A stretch of 40,928 nucleotides of DNA from an uncultured Alphaproteobacteria bacterium (GTDB taxonomy: Bacteria > Pseudomonadota > Alphaproteobacteria > Thalassobaculales > Thalassobaculaceae): positions 1 through 40,928 of the forward strand of contig CACOPQ010000022.1 of assembly GCA_902629125.1 (NCBI GenBank), read 5' to 3'. The notes below the pieces were generated by a model, which was not told the origin of the DNA, did no database searches, and saw only the letters and a list, made by a program, of their open reading frames with translations. Positions 1 through 7,079 of the stretch are shown one piece after another. Every line of letters begins with the position of its first letter. The first letter of the stretch is position 1. The position numbers and the translations under genes are program-made.

Positions 1-247
1 TTTGCAAAATTATGGAATAGATACTGCCGACGCCTTAAAACTGCTTCACGTCGTCGATAACTCAGGGGCTGTCCATAGAGGCGTGGATTCGTTTATCGTT
101 ATCTGGAGTCATTTAGATCGATGGAGGTATTTGGCAGCAATAGCTTCGCTGCCGCTTGTACGTCAAATGTTACGATCACTATATGCAGTATTTGCTGAAT
201 GGCGTTTTAAGCGCCTTCCTTACTGTAGAGTGTTTATCGATAAGTAA
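1..247 (+). CDS. DCC-family (DUF393) thiol-disulfide oxidoreductase-like protein, C-terminal part
   Basis: The reading frame is open to the left window edge, so this is the last 81 or so codons of a longer gene; the TTG at position 2 should not be taken as the start. The visible part matches the C-terminal half of DCC/DUF393 proteins: an 'LHVVDNSGAVHRG' strand pair, then a hydrophobic 'RYLAAIASLPLVRQML' helix and the closing 'FAEWRFKRLPYCRV' segment, where the family usually has R-x2-F followed by Cys. The N-terminal DxxCxxC redox motif that names the family lies outside the window and cannot be checked. DCC proteins are small predicted thiol oxidoreductases of unclear substrate. It converges with the minus-strand gene that ends at 284. 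Confidence 0.75.
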   Translation, partial: LQNYGIDTADALKLLHVVDNSGAVHRGVDSFIVIWSHLDRWRYLAAIASLPLVRQMLRSLYAVFAEWRFKRLPYCRVFIDK

Positions 248-283
248 AGGTTTGTATTTAAGTATACCAGTTTGATTGAGGAC

Positions 284-544
284 TTATTTCACGGCGTTTA
301 ATTTTTGAAGATTGCGGAAATCGGCAACTAGTTTCTTTCCACCAAAATTAATGTGTACAACATTCACATTGTGACGTCGGCACCAAACTTGTATTCCCAT
401 GTCCGTTAAACCGACATCCAATATTGTATATTGCTGAAGTGACTTACTGTCCGTCAGTCCAGCATGGTATTCCTGAAAGCACTGGTTACAGATTAGGATC
501 TCTTTTATGTTATACAGCAAGTGGCTGTTGTCGTTTTTATTCAC
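284..544 (-). CDS. Small conserved-type hypothetical protein with Cys/His pairs
   Basis: An 86-aa protein with no signal peptide or membrane segment. It contains a C-x2-C pair (CNQC, about residue 19) and later W-C-R-R-H followed by V-V-H, spacing compatible with metal binding, plus a compact 'VNVVHINFGGKKL' strand. I do not recognise a named family, although the IQVWCRRHNVNVVHI stretch looks like a conserved core rather than a chance ORF. It begins only 15 nt after the DUF4149 stop on the same strand, so the two may be co-transcribed. The ribosome binding site is weak. Function unknown. Confidence 0.5.
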   Translation of the reverse strand: MNKNDNSHLLYNIKEILICNQCFQEYHAGLTDSKSLQQYTILDVGLTDMGIQVWCRRHNVNVVHINFGGKKLVADFRNLQKLNAVK

Positions 545-559
545 GTCACGGATTGGATG

Positions 560-976
560 TTAGGTGAGTTTGAAATCTGACCCTATCGAGTAAATGATGA
601 GAGCCATTTGAAAGAGGTTTAGTATTACGGTGAGCCTGTGGGAACGGCTAAATTTTATTGCTGAATCTGGATTGCCCTCTAACTCTTCATCTCGCCATTT
701 ATTAATCTTAGGCATTAATATTTGCCGGACAAAAACCGTCGTAACAAAAATAAAAATGCATGATGCAGTAACTACCGATATCATTTCACCTAGAAAACCA
801 GCAATGAGCGACATAACAATGATGAAAAGATAATAGTTGGGAAATAGCTTCCTTAAGACGACGCCGGAGGTTTTTATATCCAAAGACGAAAAAATAGCTG
901 GCGCAACAACGGCTGGAAAAAAAACCATGCCTCCTAGAAGAAGAAGCAGTACATACGTCTGAATTACTTCACTCAT
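560..976 (-). CDS. DUF4149 domain-containing membrane protein
   Basis: A 138-aa integral membrane protein. The N-terminal helix with 'FFPAVVAPAIFSSLD', the 'VLRKLFPNYYLF' segment, two central hydrophobic stretches and the C-terminal 'FSRSHRLTVILNLFQMALI' helix are the hallmarks of DUF4149 (TMEM205-like) proteins: four predicted membrane spans with conserved Pro, Phe-Pro-x-Tyr-Tyr and His-Arg-Leu motifs. Length is normal for the family. The start is backed by GGGAG seven bases upstream. Its molecular function is not established. It lies between a short candidate ORF and the 86-aa gene on the same strand. Confidence 0.85.
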   Translation of the reverse strand: MSEVIQTYVLLLLLGGMVFFPAVVAPAIFSSLDIKTSGVVLRKLFPNYYLFIIVMSLIAGFLGEMISVVTASCIFIFVTTVFVRQILMPKINKWRDEELEGNPDSAIKFSRSHRLTVILNLFQMALIIYSIGSDFKLT

Positions 977-1023
977 TAGTTATCTCCCTTATGTTGCCAT
1001 ACGGCTGGGCACTATTGACTAGA

Positions 1024-1176
1024 TCACTGGTGTGAATGGTTTTCAATTGCGGCAATCGTAAAAGTGTCTTCGAAATACCTGAATATCAAGTAACATCGAT
1101 ATCCTAAAAGGAAATTAATTGTTCTGATATTTTTTTTGAGGTCCATATATCTAATTGCCGTTTCATGAATAAGCAT
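1024..1176 (-). CDS. Candidate 50-aa small protein between cupin and DUF4149 genes
   Basis: A 51-codon minus-strand ORF starts 8 nt after the stop of the cupin gene. The GAGGA at the cupin 3' end could act as its ribosome binding site with a long (11 nt) spacer. The C-terminal part reads as alternating aromatic/basic strands ('GYRCYLIFRYFED', then 'FTIAAIENHSHQ'), faintly like the last strands of ParE/RelE-type folds, but the rest of such a fold is missing. It could be a small gene, a truncated remnant or a chance ORF; position and coupling favour it slightly. Confidence 0.3.
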   Translation of the reverse strand: MLIHETAIRYMDLKKNIRTINFLLGYRCYLIFRYFEDTFTIAAIENHSHQ

Positions 1177-1183
1177 TAATAGT

Positions 1184-1498
1184 TTATTCCTCAGAATGAG
1201 CTTTCATCTCAACTTCAATAAATGTTAATGGCTGATTTCCCGCGTTGACAACATTATGTTCAACGCCCGCTTTTCTATAATAGGAAATTCCACTGGTGAG
1301 ACTAGCCCGTGTTTCTTTACCGTCTCCATCTATTAATAAAAGCTCACCATCAGTCTGTGGTACAACAACGTAATCCCACTCATGGCGATGAAAGGTAGTC
1401 TCAGCCCCACTTTTGAAGGTGTACTCAGTAACGCGTACTCGTTCGTTGTCAACTTGGATGATACTGCTGGCTTGTTCGCGATCAGAAGTGCTCTTCAT
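1184..1498 (-). CDS. Small cupin-domain protein
   Basis: A 104-aa single-domain cupin. The first cupin motif is visible as 'TTFHRHEWDYVVVPQTDGELLL' in two parts: H-x-H-x3-D/Y near residues 37-43, then the G-E-L turn. The second motif is 'YYRKAGVEHNVVNAGNQPLTFIEVE' in two parts, with His in the metal position. This gives a likely mononuclear metal site in a beta-barrel. Small cupins of this kind serve as sugar isomerases, dioxygenases or sensors, and the sequence does not say which. AAGGAG sits nine bases before the ATG, so the start is good. It may head a minus-strand unit with the 50-aa ORF and DUF4149. Confidence 0.8.
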   Translation of the reverse strand: MKSTSDREQASSIIQVDNERVRVTEYTFKSGAETTFHRHEWDYVVVPQTDGELLLIDGDGKETRASLTSGISYYRKAGVEHNVVNAGNQPLTFIEVEMKAHSEE

Positions 1499-1737
1499 CT
1501 ATTATTGCTCCTTTTCAAATCAATTATATTTTTAAGCTGATGTCGATATTAACAAAATAATATATATTGATGATTTAAACCTCCGAAATTCATGAAAAAT
1601 TGCGCTAATACACGATATACAAATTTATCTCTAGAGTGTTTTGATTAAGAAAATTAAGCTTATTTTGTTGCAGATAATCTCTGTAGCGAGTAGGAAAAAT
1701 TTATGGTTTTTGTTAGTTACACATAGAACTGATAACA

Positions 1738-2331
1738 ATGATTTTAAGAACAGTAATATTTTTCCTACTTTGTTTCACGCTAGAAATATTCCACGTCTTA
1801 ATTGTTTTAGCTGATGACCAAACTGACAGTTCGATCAGTGAATCAAGTGAAATTGTCACTTTGGATTCGCTTTTCGCTGAGCTTGAACAAGCGGAGTCTT
1901 TAGCCGAAGCCGAAAAGGTCGAGCAAATGATCTGGAAGAGATGGCATAAGCATAAAATTCCTCGCATATCTCAGGAGCTTTGGCTCGGCACTAGGTATCT
2001 GCAAGAAAAAAATTTCAAAAAGGCTCTGTATGTTTTTGATAGGATTATTGAAAAGGCACCCGCGTTTTCTGAGGCCTTCAACAAACGAGCGACGACATAC
2101 TTTTTAATGAAAAAATACGACAAGTCCCTAATGGATATAAAAGTAACACTAACACTTGAACCGCGTCATTTTGGAGCGTTGTCTGGTATGGGGCTCATTT
2201 TTATGAAATTCGGTGATTACCAAAGAGCTTTGGTGGCGTTTACAAAAGTATTGAGGATTTATCCGCTCTCATCTTCTGCTAGAGCAAATATGAAAGTACT
2301 AGAGCGTGAGTTAAATCTAAAAGTCCTTTGA
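1738..2331 (+). CDS. Secreted tetratricopeptide-repeat protein
   Basis: A 197-aa protein with an N-terminal signal sequence (hydrophobic residues about 4-24, cleavage near 'VLA-DD'). After an acidic linker come 'LDSLFAELEQAESLAEA' and 'IWKRWHKHKIP', then about three TPR units: 'LGTRYLQEKNFKKALYVFDR', 'FNKRATTYFLMKKYDKSLMD', and a third repeat from 'LEPRHFGALSGMG' to 'QRALVAFTKVLRIYP'. This arrangement, including NKRAT and LEPRHFGA, is common in alphaproteobacterial periplasmic TPR proteins of unknown partner. It stands alone, divergent from the cupin operon, with the shared 240-bp spacer holding the promoters. Confidence 0.85.
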   Translation: MILRTVIFFLLCFTLEIFHVLIVLADDQTDSSISESSEIVTLDSLFAELEQAESLAEAEKVEQMIWKRWHKHKIPRISQELWLGTRYLQEKNFKKALYVFDRIIEKAPAFSEAFNKRATTYFLMKKYDKSLMDIKVTLTLEPRHFGALSGMGLIFMKFGDYQRALVAFTKVLRIYPLSSSARANMKVLERELNLKVL

Positions 2332-2455
2332 GTTTGGGGACTATCTGTTAGTTATGAATTTTTCGAATACCAGCATTGCAGAGACGGCAGTGGCACATAT
2401 TGGGCATTTAGGGCAACCAAAGTCCGGTGCCGTAACATAAGAGTATTTTGGTTTA

Positions 2456-2554
2456 ATGAGAATCTATAAAAAAATATTAAAAACAATCACCATTTTGTCG
2501 CTGACCTCGGCCCCAGTGCTCGTTGCACTAAATAATATTTGCTGGAAGTGTTAA
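2456..2554 (+). CDS. Candidate 32-aa hydrophobic peptide
   Basis: A 33-codon ORF in the spacer after the TPR gene. It has a basic N-terminus (RIYKKILK) followed by a hydrophobic run to 'PVLVALNNICWKC', like a short signal-anchor. There is no convincing ribosome binding site and no recognised homologue, so this may be a chance ORF. It is listed because several better supported tiny membrane ORFs occur elsewhere in the window. Confidence 0.2.
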   Translation: MRIYKKILKTITILSLTSAPVLVALNNICWKC

Positions 2555-2581
2555 ACTAGTCACGAGAATGATGTTAAAGAA

Positions 2582-3034
2582 TCAATGAAGATGGGCGCAA
2601 TCAATCCAATTAGCAAAATTGCGAGCTGCTGATAACTCAGGAACCGCTAGTTTTGTACCGCACTCACTACTCTCTGACATTGTTCCCAGGGTTAAAATTT
2701 CAAGATACGTCTGTTGAACAGCAACTGCAAAAACCTCTAAAAGGCTATCAACTATCCATGCGTGCACTTTTGGGTCATCGGAAAAACTATCCCCAAAGAT
2801 AATTTTTTCGTCTTGTTCGATATCAGCCCAATTTATTTCCAGTACTGGATAAAAACTCGAGCCCTGGCTCTTCTGAGACAAATGGAATCCGAGCCTGTGC
2901 GATCCCTCAGCGCCAAAAAAAGAAAATTTTATACCCCCAGAAAAAGCATCTTCCGCGCTTTCAGGTAAATCATAACTTAACGATAACTTCGTCAAACCAT
3001 ACTTATTACCAAGCTTCTCAAAGTTACTGTACAA
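2582..3034 (-). CDS. Hypothetical protein
   Basis: A 150-aa soluble protein that I do not recognise. It starts with TTG at 3034, preceded by GAGGGG nine bases upstream, which is a good reason to accept this start over a later ATG. Composition is that of a real protein: mixed strands such as 'IKFSFFGAEGSHRLGFHL' and a helix 'VDSLLEVFAVAVQQTYLE', ending in a Cys/Trp/His-rich tail (NWIDCAHLH). The opposite-strand ORF at 2762-2968 looks like its shadow. It converges with the candidate peptide at 2456 and diverges from the TIGR03643 gene. Function unknown. Confidence 0.5.
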   Translation of the reverse strand: MYSNFEKLGNKYGLTKLSLSYDLPESAEDAFSGGIKFSFFGAEGSHRLGFHLSQKSQGSSFYPVLEINWADIEQDEKIIFGDSFSDDPKVHAWIVDSLLEVFAVAVQQTYLEILTLGTMSESSECGTKLAVPELSAARNFANWIDCAHLH

Positions 3035-3174
3035 TTTGATAATCCCCTCGTTAGTTCACTTCGGCTCTACATTATTCTACGCCGTTACTGGCTTATTAGA
3101 TCACCGAACGAGTTTGCTATTAAGCAGCTTCTAAAATTCCTTTTTTGTACTCAAAGCACTTGAATAAGGGCTAT

Positions 3175-3489
3175 ATGGAGATGTACTTGAAAAAAGAATC
3201 CAACCACACATATCCAAAAACAGATGACGTTCGTAAATTGATTAGGGTGTACGTGAGCCAAATGCAGTCAGATTCGGAAATAATAGCGCTGGCTTGGGAC
3301 GATAAAGTTTCGTTCGAGATGATACAAGGCCAGACTGGTTTATCGGAAAAAAGTGTTATTAAGTTAATGAGGCGTTCCCTTAAGCCTGGATCTTTTAGGA
3401 AATGGCGTGAACGTGTTAGCGGCCGCTCAGCTAAACATGGTATTCGCGGCTCAATCGTAGTTTCGCGAGACAATGCCGACCTGCAGTGA
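3175..3489 (+). CDS. TIGR03643 family protein (DUF2805)
   Basis: The core 'IIALAWDDKVSFEMIQGQTG', then 'LSEKSVIKLMRRSLKPGSF' and 'RKWRERVSGRSAKH', is diagnostic of TIGR03643/DUF2805: a short helix-turn-helix-like fold followed by a basic K-P-x-S-[YF]-x2-W-[RK]-x-R-V segment. Function is unproven; the basic, helical character suggests nucleic-acid binding. I start it at ATG 3175 (AAGGG four bases upstream) or 3181 (same AAGGG, ten bases); the upstream TTG at 3145 has nothing to recommend it. Its stop lies 17 nt inside the next gene, so the two are translationally coupled. From memory the family often occurs in genomes carrying photolyase/cryptochrome genes, as here. Confidence 0.85.
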   Translation: MEMYLKKESNHTYPKTDDVRKLIRVYVSQMQSDSEIIALAWDDKVSFEMIQGQTGLSEKSVIKLMRRSLKPGSFRKWRERVSGRSAKHGIRGSIVVSRDNADLQ

Positions 3490-3703
3490 ATGCGAGGTTG
3501 ATGAATGCGAAAGTCGAGGGAGATGGCTCATTCTCCCAGACGAACATAATAATCTAGAATGGTCATTTCAGTGTTTGGCGTGTATCCGAGCCTGGCGCGG
3601 CCGTGCTCTAATTCGTCAGGGGCTTTCTCAAGATAAAATTCTTGCGCAGCTTAATCAGGAATACCCGCTTGACTTACCAGACCCGGACCATGAAAAAAAA
3701 TAG
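3473..3703 (+). CDS. Small Cys-rich protein overlapping TIGR03643
   Basis: A 76-aa protein whose ATG lies inside the TIGR03643 reading frame. The N-terminus holds C-x2-C-x4-C (CSEC then DECES) and a later C-x2-C (CLAC) in 'FQCLACIRAWRGRALIRQG', so four or five cysteines could bind one zinc ion. The C-terminal half is a charged helix ending in 'YPLDLPDPDHEKK'. I do not recognise the family. The overlap suggests it is made together with TIGR03643 and may work with it. No membrane segment is present. Confidence 0.55.
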   Translation: MPTCSECEVDECESRGRWLILPDEHNNLEWSFQCLACIRAWRGRALIRQGLSQDKILAQLNQEYPLDLPDPDHEKK

Positions 3704-3885
3704 TTGAGCCTTTGCGCAGCTGACCAGAAATAAGCTAGTTATAAAACAAAATTTATCATTAGAATTTCAGACTTTTTTGTGTTCCAACCCTGATATTTTG
3801 AAAACATATTTAATAAAAATGATTTTGTCGTTGTAAAGTGTGCAATAAAATAGTGGTTTTTTTGTTTAAACTGGATTGGATAACT

Positions 3886-4128
3886 ATGAGTGAAGAAAAG
3901 AGGCCGATAGATTTAGAAATTTGGATGCTAAATATTATTGGTGACGTCTATGGCTTTATTGATAAAGCCTTTTCGGAGATATCGATAAAAGATCAAGATA
4001 CGTTAAAAGACTTTCTAGACGGTGCAGAGTTCGATAATCCTTTATACATGGGTGTCAAAGAGCGATTACTGGAAAATCTATGGAATACGAAAGCTTCGTA
4101 TCAAAAAAAAAGCCTGTCTATTCAATAA
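3886..4128 (+). CDS. Hypothetical small acidic helical protein
   Basis: An 80-aa soluble protein from ATG 3886 (the TTG/GTG-extended version from 3838 adds only a hydrophobic tail of doubtful reality). It is predicted mostly helical and acidic: 'EIWMLNIIGDVYGFIDKAF', then 'LKDFLDGAEFDNPLYMGVKE'. No named domain is recognised. It stands between the TIGR03643 pair and the FAD_oxidored gene on the same strand, with spacers over 100 nt on both sides, so no operon link is visible. Confidence 0.45.
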   Translation: MSEEKRPIDLEIWMLNIIGDVYGFIDKAFSEISIKDQDTLKDFLDGAEFDNPLYMGVKERLLENLWNTKASYQKKSLSIQ

Positions 4129-4234
4129 TAAAATATATTTAAAAAATGGTCGATAGATGAGCTGACGAATTCTAATATAAAGAAGTCGCTAATTACGGTG
4201 CCTTAATAAACAGTAGCTTAAGGAGCTCCTCAAT

Positions 4235-5572
4235 ATGAACTACTTAACTGAACCGCAGAGGCAAGTAGAAATTTGTGCCAGTGCGGAAGTGCTCATCCTT
4301 GGTGGAGGTCCATCCGGTATAGCCGCTGCAATCACATCAGCGCGCTCTGGATCTAAAACAATTTTGCTTGAGAGATATGGTTTTTTAGGCGGTATGGGTA
4401 CCGCGGCCATGGTTACAAATTTTTGTGGTCTCCATGCCAATATAAACGGTGCTGTACAACAAATTGTGCACGGTATTGCCGATGATATTCTTGCTCGGTT
4501 GGAAAACCTCGGCGGCTTAAATGCTCCGCATCCCATCAAAGGCAGAAATGGGGGGCACGATACTGCTGCTCAAGCTTATGACACTGCGGCTTACAAAGTT
4601 GTTGCAGATGAACTTTTGAAAGAAGCTGGCGTAGACATACGTTTTCATAGTCTTGCCGTGGGTGTCGCAATGAGTAGTAAATCTTCCATTGATGCAATTG
4701 TTTTGGAAACTAAATCTGGAAGAAAAGCCATTAAGGCGGAGATGTTTATTGATTGTTCTGGAGACGCGGATTTAGCTTTCTGGTCGGGGGCAAAGGTTGA
4801 AAAAGGCAATGACGATGGATTTATAGCATACCCGACAACTATGTTCAGGATTGGGAACGTTGATGATGATTTGGCTCACCGCTTGGGCCGTCCAAACTTA
4901 AACGAACTCATAATCAAACATGGAGACAATTATAATCTACCGCGCAAAACCGGTATAATTAATTCGCAAGCACATAAAGGTGAATGGAGAGCCAATTTAA
5001 CACAAATTAGTAGACGTGACGGATCACCTATAGACGGAAGCAATTGGGATGATTTAAGTTTTGCTGAAGCAGAGGGTCGGCGTCAGGTTTTAGAATATCA
5101 CAAGTTTTTAAAAGAATGTGTCCCAGGGTTTCAAAACTCTTATCTACTGGAAACAGCGGCCCAGGTAGGTATAAGAGAGACCCGCAGAATTATCGGCTCA
5201 TATGTATTAACTGAAGGAGACGTTTTGGGTTGCGTAGATTTCGACGATGCAATCGGCTGTAATGGATGGCCGTTAGAGCAACATTTAAAAGGTGCAGCCA
5301 AGTGGACATTTCTGGGGGGTAGGGGCTATCATCAAATCCCATACGGCTCGTTAATTCCTATAGGGGTTGATAATCTTCTTGTTGCTGGCCGTTGTGCCTC
5401 TGCTACACCAGAAGGTCAGTCCTCTCTGCGCGTTAGCGGACCTTGCTTTGTAATGGGGCAAGCAGCGGGCACAGCTGCTAATATAGCCATTGATACTAAG
5501 ACGAGGCCTGCCGCCATTAATTCTCAAGAACTTCAAAGTCGCCTTCGAAACAACGGAGTTTTCTTAGGGTAA
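4235..5572 (+). CDS. FAD-dependent oxidoreductase (FAD_oxidored, PF12831 type)
   Basis: A 445-aa flavoprotein. The Rossmann FAD motif 'VLILGGGPSGIAAAITSARS' lies near residues 20-38, followed by an acidic residue in 'LLERYGFLGGMGT', typical of the FAD_oxidored family where the G-G-[MA] loop follows the ribose-binding Glu. The central 'FIDCSGDADLAFWSGA' is the second conserved FAD contact, and the C-terminal 'LVAGRCASATPEGQSSLRVS' plus 'GQAAGTAA' closes the FAD site. Substrate unknown; relatives act on diverse small organics. A strong AAGGAG ribosome binding site precedes the ATG. A paralogue of the same build lies at 38542-39900. Confidence 0.9.
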   Translation: MNYLTEPQRQVEICASAEVLILGGGPSGIAAAITSARSGSKTILLERYGFLGGMGTAAMVTNFCGLHANINGAVQQIVHGIADDILARLENLGGLNAPHPIKGRNGGHDTAAQAYDTAAYKVVADELLKEAGVDIRFHSLAVGVAMSSKSSIDAIVLETKSGRKAIKAEMFIDCSGDADLAFWSGAKVEKGNDDGFIAYPTTMFRIGNVDDDLAHRLGRPNLNELIIKHGDNYNLPRKTGIINSQAHKGEWRANLTQISRRDGSPIDGSNWDDLSFAEAEGRRQVLEYHKFLKECVPGFQNSYLLETAAQVGIRETRRIIGSYVLTEGDVLGCVDFDDAIGCNGWPLEQHLKGAAKWTFLGGRGYHQIPYGSLIPIGVDNLLVAGRCASATPEGQSSLRVSGPCFVMGQAAGTAANIAIDTKTRPAAINSQELQSRLRNNGVFLG

Positions 5573-5706
5573 TAAAGGTTCGTGTTTGATTACAGTAATA
5601 TTGTGTAAGCATGAGCCATTTAAAAGAGGAAAAGGAACAGCTGGTTGGTAAGGTTCAAAAAGTACTGAGGAGATTATTGAAATTGTGTTTAATAAGTTCT
5701 TTAAAT

Positions 5707-6528
5707 TTACTCACTAAAACTCGAAGTAAACACAGTATCTGTTTTTTTAATTGACACAAGATGTCCCGTTAACGTGCCTAATGCTGTTTCAACCGTTAAA
5801 CCTACGGGAAGAATTGGTCCACCTTTTAGTGGGCGGGCGACGTATACAAGTTTTTCCCCGGAGGTCGCGGCATACTTACTTTTTTCGCGTTTATGTCCGC
5901 CCAGCATATTAACATTAATCGTACAAACAATTGCTTTTCCCTGAAAGATGGAGAAGGGCGTTTGCTTGAGGCTTGACTCTCCTCTGTCCACAAGGGTCAA
6001 ATCGTATCTACGACGTCCATCGAACACCGGAAAAGTAGCGTTGCAGCCCATCCCACGTTCAAGTCGGCGGTTCATTTGGACAATAGCTGTCAGCGGGTCG
6101 ATAGTTTCTTTGACCAGACCTCTCGGGAGCGGAAAAACTTCTGAAAGGTCTGGAGGAGGTTGAATATCGCTAGAGACTAGTTTTCCGCTGCTTTCATATG
6201 ATAGGACTGTCGTCCGAACATTACCGGCTCTTTTACCAATGTTTTGGTGGCGAATAGGGACTGAACGCCATTCTAGAAAATTTCCTTTTGATGTGGCTTG
6301 TCCACTCCATTCAAAAAATAAATTCAAAATACCATCTGTCTCTGACCTAGAAACTACTTTATAGCTTTTGCGCCCCAATTCTATCGTTGTCTTGGCTTGT
6401 AAAATAGTAAATCCGCCAAAATAGAAAGTATAATCTGCCACAATAGTTTTAGATTTCGCTTCACCAAAAAAAATCGTCGATAAAATCATTAAAATTGGTA
6501 TGGATATTAAATATCTAGTTTTGACCAC
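5707..6528 (-). CDS. DUF3108 domain-containing periplasmic protein
   Basis: A 273-aa protein with a signal sequence (about residues 5-24, 'ISIPILMILSTIFFGEAKSK'). The mature part opens with the family signature 'YTFYFGGFTILQAKTTIEL' and runs through repeated beta strands including 'YKVVSRSETDGILNLFFEW', and 'PLTAIVQMNRRLERG' followed by 'FPVFDGRRRYDLTLV', which are characteristic of DUF3108. These proteins are predicted periplasmic beta-rich lipid/envelope-associated factors of unknown role. It is followed 23 nt upstream by another secreted gene on the same strand (6552-6968), probably the same transcript. Confidence 0.85.
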   Translation of the reverse strand: MVKTRYLISIPILMILSTIFFGEAKSKTIVADYTFYFGGFTILQAKTTIELGRKSYKVVSRSETDGILNLFFEWSGQATSKGNFLEWRSVPIRHQNIGKRAGNVRTTVLSYESSGKLVSSDIQPPPDLSEVFPLPRGLVKETIDPLTAIVQMNRRLERGMGCNATFPVFDGRRRYDLTLVDRGESSLKQTPFSIFQGKAIVCTINVNMLGGHKREKSKYAATSGEKLVYVARPLKGGPILPVGLTVETALGTLTGHLVSIKKTDTVFTSSFSE

Positions 6529-6551
6529 TTTTGTACAACCGGATTACGAAA

Positions 6552-6968
6552 TTATTTTGCCTGCTTGCGCCATTGTGAATTTAGTAATTCTTTAACAGCG
6601 TCGGAAAGTAAGGCCTTAGGTTCCTCGCTACAGAAACTCAGTATTTTATACCAAATTACATCCTCGCGCGGTGCTATATCATTGGGAAGAGGGCCCTTCG
6701 TACCGGTCTTTTGTTCCAATCCTAATCGAATATAATCACCAAAATAATTAGTGGCAGTTATCCAACCTTGCGCCCAGTTTTGATAAAATTTTCTCAAACC
6801 CTTATCCTCTGGGTTTTTCAAAACAACTCTACAAGAAATTTCACCCGCGCCAAGTATCGTATGATTTTTTTCATCTCCGTGCGCAGCAATGGCTGGTAGT
6901 AAAAACACTGCAAATAGCGTGATTAAAGCATGCTTTATTATGCGTTTTTTTTGTTTGTAGTGAGGCAT
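6552..6968 (-). CDS. Small secreted protein (GAG-x-C type), function unknown
   Basis: A 138-aa protein with a basic N-terminus and hydrophobic signal segment (about residues 12-29, cleavage after 'AAHG' likely). The mature part starts with 'LGAGEISCRVVL' and 'NWAQGWITATNYFGDY', then has a second Cys in 'ILSFCSEEP', so one disulfide is plausible. This pattern (Gly-Ala-Gly ... Cys, W/Y-x-x-G-[WY], late Cys) is shared by many short periplasmic proteins loosely resembling Rap1a/HdeA-like folds, but I cannot assign one. It is likely co-transcribed with the DUF3108 gene downstream. Confidence 0.65.
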   Translation of the reverse strand: MPHYKQKKRIIKHALITLFAVFLLPAIAAHGDEKNHTILGAGEISCRVVLKNPEDKGLRKFYQNWAQGWITATNYFGDYIRLGLEQKTGTKGPLPNDIAPREDVIWYKILSFCSEEPKALLSDAVKELLNSQWRKQAK

Positions 6969-7079
6969 AGGGTCGATGATCCTAAATATAAATGTTTGGT
7001 TTGATAATTCATTTGAAAATGTAATTAAATACTATTCGATATTAAGCAAAAAACTTGGTGATAGAAACGTTTTTTGGTT

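Noticed and set aside
5611..5754. 47-codon plus-strand ORF starting M-S-H-L-K-E-E-K-E-Q-L
   Set aside because: The start resembles FrmR/CsoR repressors, but the conserved Cys/His of that family are absent and the ORF runs into the end of the DUF3108 gene.
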